Below, one piece after another: positions 1 to 5,082 of a DNA stretch of 5,082 bases. The notes beneath the pieces are model-generated. The model had not been told where the DNA came from, searched no databases, and saw nothing but the letters and a program-made list of their open reading frames with translations. Numbering within the stretch: position 1 is the stretch's first letter; each line of letters opens with the position of its first letter. Where the stretch lies: the NCBI GenBank assembly GCA_016844485.1, contig JAENIZ010000096.1:1-5082 (forward strand). Direction: 5' to 3'. A program made the position numbers and the translations under genes. The DNA comes from Gammaproteobacteria bacterium. GTDB taxonomy: Bacteria > Pseudomonadota > Gammaproteobacteria > Eutrophobiales > Eutrophobiaceae.

Positions 1-891
1 GCCCTGGGGTTGATCGGGCAATACAATTAACTTCCCCTGACATGCCATGATATGCGCATAAAACAGGCTGTTATTATTTTCATGTAACTCAAATGTTGCC
101 GTTGGTCTTGGGTTGATCTCAAGCACGTAAAGTTGTCCGGTGTCATCTACAATGACATCCAGTCCACACAGTCCAACCAGATGTAATTCATGTGTCAATA
201 ATCGGATGGCTTTTTCAAATGATGCATACAATTCTGTTCCAACATTTGACAACGTAACTGCACCTGCATAACGATAATCATAGATGTGGGGTGCATATGA
301 CCAGGTTTCGTTTATACCGACAACGCGGGCATTCCTGCCGTTTGCAAGGAATATGATTGATAAAGACCGTCCTTCAAGTTTCTCCTGTATATAATAATGT
401 GTGCGTATTTCACTGCTATTTGTATATTTACGAATATGTCCGCCGCCCGCCCCGCCCGTTTGTTTCAGCAACCGGTCATTCGAACTCGCCTTGGACTGGA
501 TACTTGTTTCCGGATGAGGAATACCGAGGTTAACAAGCAAAGATGTAGATTGTTCCGGATCTTTACAGCGCCTGACGACTTCAGTGTTGTTTCCATATAA
601 TCGCCAGCGACTACTGAGAACATCAAGAACTTCAGGATATGACTCAAGACCACTGCCAACTACAATACCCGCCAGAGGCGTCTTGCTGAAATCAGCGATG
701 ATGTCCATCAATTGATGAGTATCCAGACCAGACTCTAATCCGGCAATTATCCGGGTGCTCAAGGTAAAAGTGCGTGTATCGAGATCGGCAAACCGATCGA
801 TGACATGAGTAGTTATACCTGCTGCTGCAGCTGATGCAGCGAGCGCGCGTCCGGATTGTGCGATGATGAGATAAGGCCTACTTTGCGGCAT
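1..891 (-). CDS. ATP-grasp ligase of the H4MPT/methanofuran gene cluster (C-terminus beyond the window)
   Basis: Open for 297 codons from an ATG at 891 to the window edge with no stop, so the C-terminus is missing. My translation begins MPQSRPYLIIAQSGRALA, a Rossmann-like beta-alpha start (residues 6-30) typical of the ATP-grasp pre-domain. Later come a lysine and glycine-rich loop (LLKQTGGAGGGH, 141-152) that would hold ATP phosphates, an acidic adenine-binding stretch (YIQEKLEG, 167-174) and the Mg-ligand motif LEINPRPTATFE (257-268, with E258 and N260). These motifs show an ATP-dependent carboxylate-amine or thiol ligase fold; the substrate is not readable. Methylotroph H4MPT clusters are known to carry an ATP-grasp gene (orfY), related to archaeal MfnD, the tyramine-glutamate ligase of methanofuran synthesis. 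Equating this gene with orfY/MfnD is inference from fold and context. An alternative is an MptN-like glutamate ligase acting on the pterin. The start overlaps the end of mtdB by 14 bases, with only a weak purine-rich stretch (AGAG) in front, so translation is probably coupled. Fold confident, function tentative. Confidence 0.7.
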   Translation of the reverse strand, partial: MPQSRPYLIIAQSGRALAASAAAAGITTHVIDRFADLDTRTFTLSTRIIAGLESGLDTHQLMDIIADFSKTPLAGIVVGSGLESYPEVLDVLSSRWRLYGNNTEVVRRCKDPEQSTSLLVNLGIPHPETSIQSKASSNDRLLKQTGGAGGGHIRKYTNSSEIRTHYYIQEKLEGRSLSIIFLANGRNARVVGINETWSYAPHIYDYRYAGAVTLSNVGTELYASFEKAIRLLTHELHLVGLCGLDVIVDDTGQLYVLEINPRPTATFELHENNNSLFYAHIMACQGKLIVLPDQPQG

Positions 892-1783
892 ACACTCTGG
901 CCGCTTCGAAGGCCTGTACATGATCGAGATATAGAGGTTTGTCCGCCGTCTTCATCATCTGGAACATCCGGTAATGTACCTTGTATTTCACATTACCAAT
1001 GGCAAGTGCCCCAATGCCTACGGCCTTTTTCGGGGTAAAATCCAGTTCCTTCCCCATATCATTGATATCCACACCTTCTATTCCCAATGGTGGCACGGCA
1101 TTGACATCGGCCGCGACAACAAGCCTTTTGGCGTGTTTAAGCTGCGCCTTGGACAAGACCTGGATTCCTGCCTTGGCGGACCCTACCATGACATCCGAAG
1201 TTTTCAACAGATTAAGGATGGCCTCTTCCGAACCAAAATCCTCGCCCTGCATATTGACACTGAAACGTGAGTTGTACTCATTCGCGACTTCCTGTGCAAC
1301 TTTTTTGCCCCGATGTGATGCAAGGAAGGCATTAGCACCACAATTCGAGGCCAGTATCCCAGCACATACTCCGACTGGACCAGTGCCCCCCAGAATATGA
1401 ATATTCTTGCCTTTAAGATTATCCCCCGTTTTCTTTTTCACCCATACCTCAATACAGGCAATGAGTGCTGCTGCCGTGGTAATCGCACCACTCGGATCAA
1501 CAAATACTGAAACTTCAAAGGGCGGGACCATCGCCACCTTGGCCCTGTGTAACATATCCATGGCAAGGCCAAATTCCCGGCCACCAATAAAAATACCGGT
1601 ACGCTTCACACCCGTCGGACCACGCGAAAAAATGGTGTCCTGCGTTAATGTATGAATATCTTCAAGATGGACTTCCGTATAGGGAATGACACCATCGAAT
1701 TCGGCCTCGTAGGCCATATTGACATCAAACGGACTGACATTTTTTGTTGGATTGAATATGTGCAGCAAATACGGATCTTTCAT
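878..1783 (-). CDS. mtdB: NAD(P)-dependent methylene-tetrahydromethanopterin dehydrogenase (MtdB type)
   Basis: Cytoplasmic enzyme that oxidises methylene-H4MPT to methenyl-H4MPT with NAD(P)+, the step after formaldehyde condenses with H4MPT. At 301 residues it matches the family length (just under 300). The N-terminal catalytic part has SPFDVNMA (17-24), TQDTIFSRGP (47-56) and TGIFIGG (62-68). The dinucleotide-binding Rossmann part has GGTGPVG (132-138), then DVNAVPPLGIEGVD (226-239) and GIGALAIGNVKYK (256-268). From memory of the families, SPFDVNMA and the GALAIGNVKY ending are MtdB-like, whereas TGPVG and PPLGI are shared with the NADP-specific MtdA; the whole reads best as MtdB. After the second Rossmann strand the residues are SHRGKK (156-161), basic and without an acid, which suggests that NADP+ is well accepted. 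The ATG at 1783 has a strong ribosome binding site. The gene sits 24 bases after beta-RFAP synthase and overlaps the ATP-grasp gene, as in a C1 operon. Confidence 0.95.
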   Translation of the reverse strand: MKDPYLLHIFNPTKNVSPFDVNMAYEAEFDGVIPYTEVHLEDIHTLTQDTIFSRGPTGVKRTGIFIGGREFGLAMDMLHRAKVAMVPPFEVSVFVDPSGAITTAAALIACIEVWVKKKTGDNLKGKNIHILGGTGPVGVCAGILASNCGANAFLASHRGKKVAQEVANEYNSRFSVNMQGEDFGSEEAILNLLKTSDVMVGSAKAGIQVLSKAQLKHAKRLVVAADVNAVPPLGIEGVDINDMGKELDFTPKKAVGIGALAIGNVKYKVHYRMFQMMKTADKPLYLDHVQAFEAARVYAAK

Positions 1784-1792
1784 TATTATTGA

Positions 1793-1802
1793 CTTCCTTC
1801 CT
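1793..1802 (-). promoter_or_regulatory. Ribosome binding site of mtdB
   Basis: On the minus strand the sequence AGGAAGGAAG lies 9 bases before the mtdB ATG. It is a near-ideal purine-rich Shine-Dalgarno sequence and supports the 1783 start. It lies inside the 24-base gap after the beta-RFAP synthase stop, so mtdB has its own strong initiation site within the operon. Confidence 0.8.
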
Positions 1803-1807
1803 GTCGA

Positions 1808-2827
1808 TTAGATTTTTTTTAATTGAAAATTTTCATTCGCTGATAATTGATCAACTCTGACTTCGGCCTTCGCATTACGTGCCCTGCATAATCTGAACGT
1901 GAGTCTGGATTCAGCCTGCCATTTATCACGCGCCTGCTTTAAAGCCTGATAGGCCTGGGTCTCATTCGCAAATATGCCAAACCCGGTCGGCCCCCAGGAA
2001 CTTTGCCCGATGCCGGTAGCCCCTTGTTCCAAAAGCCAGGGCAATACCTCTGTGACATGCTGACTGCAATAACGTCCACCCTGAATAACGGCAAAATGAT
2101 CTCCTACATGTTGTTGTATTTCAGTTATTGCCGCACCAAACCGCTGACAATCTTCTTCCACCAGGGCAGGGAGAACCTGCATGAGCACCAATCTGCATAG
2201 AGATTCTGTCGTACGTTTACTCATCGGCGGTAACTGCTGAAATGCCTCTCTTTCAGGCAGACCATTTATTCCCTGCAGCTGCTGATCAAATATCAGGAGA
2301 ATTCGCCATGCCTCAGGGAAGTTATGATGGCTGATAATCGGAGGGACCTCGGTAGTGTCACCGCGCCCACCGTCCACCAGAAACCCGCCCATGGAAAAGG
2401 CGCCGACACCTATCCCCGAGCGGGCACCGCGTTCCATGACATTTGCAATTTCACGTGTGGTAATGTCTTTATCATAGAGTCTTGCAATCGCAGTCCCGAC
2501 TGCAAGGGATAATTGTGTGCCCGAACCCAGACCGGCATGCTCAGGTATGGCCTCGCGAATGGAAATTTCAACTCCTGTTCCAATATTCAGATATTCCAGC
2601 ATACGCCCGGCATACACGCTGGCGCGATTGCTAGAGGGACCCTGAATGACGACATCAGCCGACTGAGATGCAGCCACATGGGTGAATATATCTGCGAGAC
2701 ACAGACCCAGACTGCCGAAGCTTCTGCCCAAACCACCATGCATATCCATAAACCCAAGGTGCAGGCGCGCAGGAGCGATGACCTTCACTGTTCCGCTCCC
2801 TGAAATCTGTTGTTTTTGTGATTTCAT
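1808..2827 (-). CDS. beta-ribofuranosylaminobenzene 5'-phosphate synthase (beta-RFAP synthase)
   Basis: First committed enzyme of (dephospho-)tetrahydromethanopterin synthesis. It condenses p-aminobenzoate (or 4-hydroxybenzoate in some archaea) with PRPP, releasing CO2 and pyrophosphate, in the cytoplasm. It belongs to the GHMP-kinase fold. Visible motifs are the N-terminal IAPARLHLGFMDM (17-29), the glycine-rich loop PEHAGLGSGTQLSLAVG (95-111) and the C-terminal GIGQSSWGPTGFG (272-284). SGIGVGAFSMGGFLVDGG (137-154) is the other strongly family-like stretch. The length of 339 residues fits the family (about 320-340). The start is uncertain: the ATG at 2827 has no properly spaced Shine-Dalgarno sequence, while a GTG at 2788 (codon 14) has AGGGAG 7 bases upstream and would give 326 residues starting right at the conserved core. 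The gene leads the minus-strand operon with mtdB and the ATP-grasp gene, consistent with cofactor synthesis being expressed alongside the enzyme that uses the cofactor. Confidence 0.93.
   Translation of the reverse strand: MKSQKQQISGSGTVKVIAPARLHLGFMDMHGGLGRSFGSLGLCLADIFTHVAASQSADVVIQGPSSNRASVYAGRMLEYLNIGTGVEISIREAIPEHAGLGSGTQLSLAVGTAIARLYDKDITTREIANVMERGARSGIGVGAFSMGGFLVDGGRGDTTEVPPIISHHNFPEAWRILLIFDQQLQGINGLPEREAFQQLPPMSKRTTESLCRLVLMQVLPALVEEDCQRFGAAITEIQQHVGDHFAVIQGGRYCSQHVTEVLPWLLEQGATGIGQSSWGPTGFGIFANETQAYQALKQARDKWQAESRLTFRLCRARNAKAEVRVDQLSANENFQLKKI
2796..2801 (-). promoter_or_regulatory. Possible ribosome binding site for an internal GTG start of beta-RFAP synthase
   Basis: On the minus strand AGGGAG stands 7 bases before the GTG at 2788. 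The longer start at 2827 has only an AAAG directly against the ATG and an AGGA about 19 bases away, both poorly placed. This site therefore argues that translation may begin at 2788. The 13 residues between the two starts (MKSQKQQISGSGT) are polar and low in complexity, not core-like. Inference from spacing only. Confidence 0.5.
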
Positions 2828-2917
2828 CTTTGTTGGATTTGTATATTCCTGAAAACCAGTATGACCAATCTATCTGTAAAATCAGCCAAAAAGCATGTTC
2901 ATGGTACTTCAAGTAAG

Positions 2918-2942
2918 ACGATCGAGATACATTGGCGATCGT
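2918..2942. repeat. Inverted repeat ACGATCG / CGATCGT in the divergent promoter region
   Basis: ACGATCG (2918-2924) and its exact reverse complement CGATCGT (2936-2942) are separated by 11 bases; a wobble and one more pair could extend the arms to 9. The centres of the arms are 18 bases apart, close to two helical turns, a usual layout for a dimeric regulator site. It ends 14 bases before the -35 box of the plus-strand promoter candidate, so an operator role is plausible. It could also form a hairpin, but with modest stability and no proper U-tract it is a poor terminator. Confidence 0.5.
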
Positions 2943-2956
2943 TTATTAACTGCCTC

Positions 2957-2986
2957 TTAACATCTCTTCTGGGGCTATGGTATTAT
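2957..2986 (+). promoter_or_regulatory. Candidate sigma70 promoter for the flavoprotein gene
   Basis: TTAACA (2957-2962, 5 of 6 matches to the -35 consensus) is followed after 18 bases by TATTAT (2981-2986, 5 of 6 matches to the -10 consensus). Transcription would start near 2993, giving a leader of about 125 bases before the ATG at 3120. A second, weaker possibility is TATAAA at 3065-3070, whose -35 partner is poor. Prediction by consensus only. Confidence 0.5.
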
Positions 2987-3073
2987 CGGGCTACCTAATC
3001 GAGGGCTGGATCGATTATTCACCCATTTTGTTCGCCGGTTATTACGACGCATTAACAATGGTGAATATAAACT

Positions 3074-3104
3074 ACCGCGGTTTAACATTAAACAATAACC
3101 ACGG
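3074..3104. repeat. Compound dyad in the flavoprotein leader
   Basis: Three overlapping symmetries lie here: the 8-base palindrome ACCGCGGT (3074-3081); the perfect inverted repeat GTTTAA-CA-TTAAAC (3080-3093); and an outer imperfect pair CCGCGGTT (3075-3082) with AACCACGG (3097-3104, 7 of 8). The outer arm touches the putative ribosome binding site GGTGGA at 3103-3108. In RNA the inner and outer pairings exclude each other in part, so the element could be a protein operator or a leader hairpin affecting ribosome access. Function is inferred. Confidence 0.4.
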
Positions 3105-3108
3105 TGGA
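3103..3108 (+). promoter_or_regulatory. Ribosome binding site before the flavoprotein ATG at 3120
   Basis: GGTGGA lies 11 bases before the ATG at 3120, slightly far but usable. A competing start is the ATG at 3186 (residue 23), preceded by AGGT at 3174-3177 with an 8-base gap. The first 22 residues (rich in Ser, Lys and Arg) do not look like part of a fold, so initiation at 3186 remains possible. Confidence 0.45.
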
Positions 3109-3119
3109 ATAACAGTACC

Positions 3120-5082
3120 ATGAATAGCGCAACATCAACCTTTCCCAAGGGCAAGCGGGAAATCCATTCTCCCAGGTCAAATGTCATGACTGATTTAACG
3201 CTTGCCCACGAACTTTCCTTCGAAGATCTTTATGACAATAAAGGACTGGCTCGTATTGATGCGTTGTTCCTGGGCTATCTGCAACAGCTTGGCGGAGATC
3301 TGCACAAACGGCTGATCGAGGCACGTGAAGCCCCGAATAAACTGGAACGAAAAGATGTATCGGATTTGATGCTGGCGCTTGCACCGCACCTGAATTCGTT
3401 TCTGGCGAATCTGTTCAGCATTGGTGAGTCCGTATCGGAACTGAGAACCAGACAAAATGACTTGACGAATCTTTATACCTGCAAACGCAATTTTGTGCAG
3501 CGCCAGGCTGCCAAGGCCTATACCCCCGAGCAGGCTGAAGCCTTCGACGGCCCGGCACTTGCCAGTGAACTGGAGAAACTGTTCGGCACCTCCCTCGACG
3601 AGGTCACGTTTGCCAACCATGTAACGACATGGCTGAAAGATAAAGAGGCTAACGCCGGGCCCCTCGATCTGGCCTGCCGTTATACGGCCTGGGCCTTGTA
3701 TACAGAGGACGGCCATGTATGTCACAAGAACGATGTCCTGTTCCGGCGTCCCGGCAGTGTCGATTTCATGAAGTTGGTCTCCACCTCGACTATTGAGGTG
3801 CACGGTATTTCCATGCTGGAAAATGGCAGCGGAGAAACCTACCACCGAGACGGCTTTGCGCTGATGGATCACGGAACGGATCATGTTGGGGCCTTGGACC
3901 AGGCAAACTATTGCGTGATCTGCCACGAACGGGGCAAGGATTATTGCTCCAAAGGCTATCCGGATAAACAGACCGGTACCTTTTCAATAAACCCCTTGAC
4001 GGTCACCCTCACCGGCTGTCCCCTTGATGAACTTATCTCCGAAATGCACCAGGCACAACTGGACGGGCATTCGCTCGCGTCACTCGCCATTATCGTCGCC
4101 GACAATCCGACTGTGGCCGCAACGGGGCACCGCATCTGCAACGACTGTATGAAGTCTTGCATCTATCAGAAGCAGGATCCGGTCAATATCCCGCAGGTGG
4201 AAACCCGTATACTCAAGGATGTCCTTAATCTACCCTGGGGGTTTGAGATCTACAGTCTTCTGACGCGCTGGAATCCGCTAAATTTCAAACGACCGCTGCC
4301 TCTGGCGCCGTCGGGTTACAAGATTTTGATAGTAGGCCTGGGACCGGCCGGTTTTTCACTGGCCCACTTCCTGATGAATGAAGGACACACGGTGGTTGCA
4401 GTGGACGGATTGAAGATCGAGCCTTTGCCACCCCGACTTTCCGGGGTTACGCCTTCAGGTGACCGGGTCTCTTTTGAACCGATCAGGGATATCACGAAGC
4501 TTTACGAATCCCTGGACGAACGTTCCCAGGCTGGTTTCGGCGGCGTCGCCGAATACGGCATCACGGTACGTTGGGACAAGAATTTCCTCAAAGTGGTCCG
4601 GCTTCTGATCGAACGACGAACCGCTTTTACCATGTTTGGCGGGATCCGTTTCGGCAGCTCGATCACCGCTGAGTCTGCCTTCGAGATGGGGTTCGACCAC
4701 ATCGCACTCTGCCTGGGCGCGGGCAAACCTACATATCTTTCCGTTCCCAACGGTCTCGCCCGGGGTGTACGCGCAGCATCCGATTTCCTGATGGCGCTGC
4801 AGCTTACCGGCGCAGCAAAAAAAGAGTCGGTAGCTAACCTCCAGATTCGCCTCCCAGCCGTGGTCATCGGGGGTGGTCTGACCGCCATCGACACCGCCAC
4901 CGAGGTTCTGGCCTATTATGTGCGCCAGGTGGAGAAATTCTATGACCGCTACAAGACCCTGGTCGCGGAAAATGGCGAGGAGGCGGTGCGGGCCACCTAT
5001 ACAAAAGAGGAACTGATAATTGTCGACGAGTTTGTCAGTCATGCCCGGGCGCTCTGCGCCGAGCGGGAATCTGCAGCGAAAG
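3120..5082 (+). CDS. Large GltD-like FAD- and NAD(P)H-binding iron-sulfur oxidoreductase (C-terminus beyond the window)
   Basis: Open for 654 codons to the right edge with no stop. Residues about 30-260 form a domain I do not recognise; it contains EDLYDNKGLARIDALFLGYL (35-54). Seven cysteines follow in the pattern of the GltD/dihydropyrimidine dehydrogenase ferredoxin-like domain: CVICHERGKDYC (265-276), C300 in TGCPLDE, and CNDCMKSC (340-347). These probably bind two [4Fe-4S] clusters, with a ligand pattern that is not the classic one. Next come an FAD-binding fold (YKILIVGLGPAGFSLA, 400-415; GLGPAG motif) and an NAD(P)H-binding motif (VVIGGGLTAIDTATEVL, 581-597). Directly after it, a long charged, mostly helical stretch (598-654) replaces the short continuation usual in GltD. 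No signal peptide or membrane segment is seen, so it is probably cytoplasmic. From memory, similar proteins of over 1,000 residues, annotated only as pyridine nucleotide-disulfide oxidoreductases, occur in proteobacteria. The fold is confident; substrate and partner are unknown, and the N-terminal extension argues against ordinary glutamate synthase small subunit. Confidence 0.9.
   Translation, partial: MNSATSTFPKGKREIHSPRSNVMTDLTLAHELSFEDLYDNKGLARIDALFLGYLQQLGGDLHKRLIEAREAPNKLERKDVSDLMLALAPHLNSFLANLFSIGESVSELRTRQNDLTNLYTCKRNFVQRQAAKAYTPEQAEAFDGPALASELEKLFGTSLDEVTFANHVTTWLKDKEANAGPLDLACRYTAWALYTEDGHVCHKNDVLFRRPGSVDFMKLVSTSTIEVHGISMLENGSGETYHRDGFALMDHGTDHVGALDQANYCVICHERGKDYCSKGYPDKQTGTFSINPLTVTLTGCPLDELISEMHQAQLDGHSLASLAIIVADNPTVAATGHRICNDCMKSCIYQKQDPVNIPQVETRILKDVLNLPWGFEIYSLLTRWNPLNFKRPLPLAPSGYKILIVGLGPAGFSLAHFLMNEGHTVVAVDGLKIEPLPPRLSGVTPSGDRVSFEPIRDITKLYESLDERSQAGFGGVAEYGITVRWDKNFLKVVRLLIERRTAFTMFGGIRFGSSITAESAFEMGFDHIALCLGAGKPTYLSVPNGLARGVRAASDFLMALQLTGAAKKESVANLQIRLPAVVIGGGLTAIDTATEVLAYYVRQVEKFYDRYKTLVAENGEEAVRATYTKEELIIVDEFVSHARALCAERESAAK

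Larger units (their letters stand above)
2828..3119. other. Divergent intergenic region between the C1 operon and the flavoprotein gene
   Basis: These 292 bases separate two outward-reading genes, so they must hold the promoters of both. The region is AT-rich compared with the flavoprotein gene and I see no credible coding sequence in it. It contains a good plus-strand promoter candidate (2957-2986), a 7-base-arm inverted repeat (2918-2942) and a compound dyad just before the flavoprotein ribosome binding site (3074-3104). On the minus strand I found no strong promoter. The best I can point to is TATACA near 2839-2844 with a poor upstream partner, TTGGTC. If that were used, transcription would begin almost at the 2827 ATG, which would favour the GTG start at 2788. 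Confidence 0.6.

Noticed and set aside
397..659. Short open frames on both strands inside the ATP-grasp gene
   Set aside because: The continuous ATP-grasp frame across this region carries the catalytic motifs; these are alternative-frame shadows.
817..850. GCTGCTGCAGC-type repeat in the ATP-grasp gene
   Set aside because: It encodes an alanine-rich helix (AASAAAAG) next to the Rossmann-like strand; low-complexity coding sequence explains it.
974..1655. Several plus-strand open frames of 80-140 codons
   Set aside because: They lie opposite mtdB, which is complete and well conserved; their translations have no family-like motifs.
1813..1820. Run of eight A residues (minus strand) near the end of beta-RFAP synthase, a possible slippage or phase-variation site
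   Set aside because: It encodes the last few residues (QLKKI) just before the stop, after the conserved core, so slippage would have little effect.
2957..3087. Three direct copies of TTAACA (2957, 3052, 3082)
   Set aside because: A six-base AT-rich word recurring three times in an AT-rich region is not significant, and the spacing is uneven.
2828..3119. Possible small RNA, riboswitch or CRISPR in the intergenic region
   Set aside because: No regularly spaced repeats, conserved riboswitch core or strong terminator hairpin with a U-tract could be found.
3195..3926. A minus-strand open frame of 243 codons
   Set aside because: It is fully antisense to the flavoprotein gene, which has clear cofactor motifs. 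Its own translation shows no recognisable domain, so it is a shadow frame.
4455..5042. Two overlapping minus-strand open frames (195 and 132 codons)
   Set aside because: Both lie antisense to the FAD/NAD(P)H part of the flavoprotein and are kept open by its GC-rich codon use; no domain or ribosome binding site supports them.

Overview
The window looks like a chromosomal segment of a formaldehyde-oxidising or methylotrophic bacterium, most likely a proteobacterium. The key evidence is two adjacent genes of the tetrahydromethanopterin (H4MPT) C1 pathway. One encodes beta-RFAP synthase, the committed enzyme of pterin-cofactor synthesis. The other encodes an MtdB-type methylene-H4MPT dehydrogenase, the bacterial form of this enzyme rather than the F420-dependent archaeal one. 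I cannot fix the genus. A gammaproteobacterium is a reasonable guess from the overall protein style, but the sequence does not prove it.

Layout: positions 1-2827 hold a minus-strand operon read from right to left: beta-RFAP synthase (1808-2827), mtdB (878-1783) and an ATP-grasp ligase (891 down to beyond position 1, C-terminus cut off). The genes are tightly packed, with a 24-base gap and then a 14-base overlap, so co-transcription and probably translational coupling are expected. Positions 2828-3119 are a divergent intergenic region with one good sigma70-like promoter on the plus strand and two inverted repeats. From 3120 to the right edge runs one long plus-strand gene, open at 5082. It encodes the N-terminal 654 residues of a large iron-sulfur flavoprotein of the glutamate-synthase-small-subunit (GltD-like) superfamily.

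How the genes fit together: beta-RFAP synthase makes the arylamine-ribose precursor of (dephospho-)H4MPT. MtdB oxidises methylene-H4MPT, formed from formaldehyde, and passes the electrons to NAD(P)+. The ATP-grasp protein is probably a ligase for making one of the C1 cofactors; the methanofuran/methylofuran branch is the best guess. The divergent flavoprotein has no assigned pathway. Its two cysteine clusters, FAD fold and NAD(P)H fold point to electron transfer between NAD(P)H and a partner not visible here.

I see no mobile elements, tRNA or rRNA genes, or CRISPR arrays. The flavoprotein, with its uncharacterised N-terminal domain and an unusual helical insert after the NAD(P)H-binding motif, is the least understood part of the window. 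The rest is a recognisable C1-metabolism cluster.
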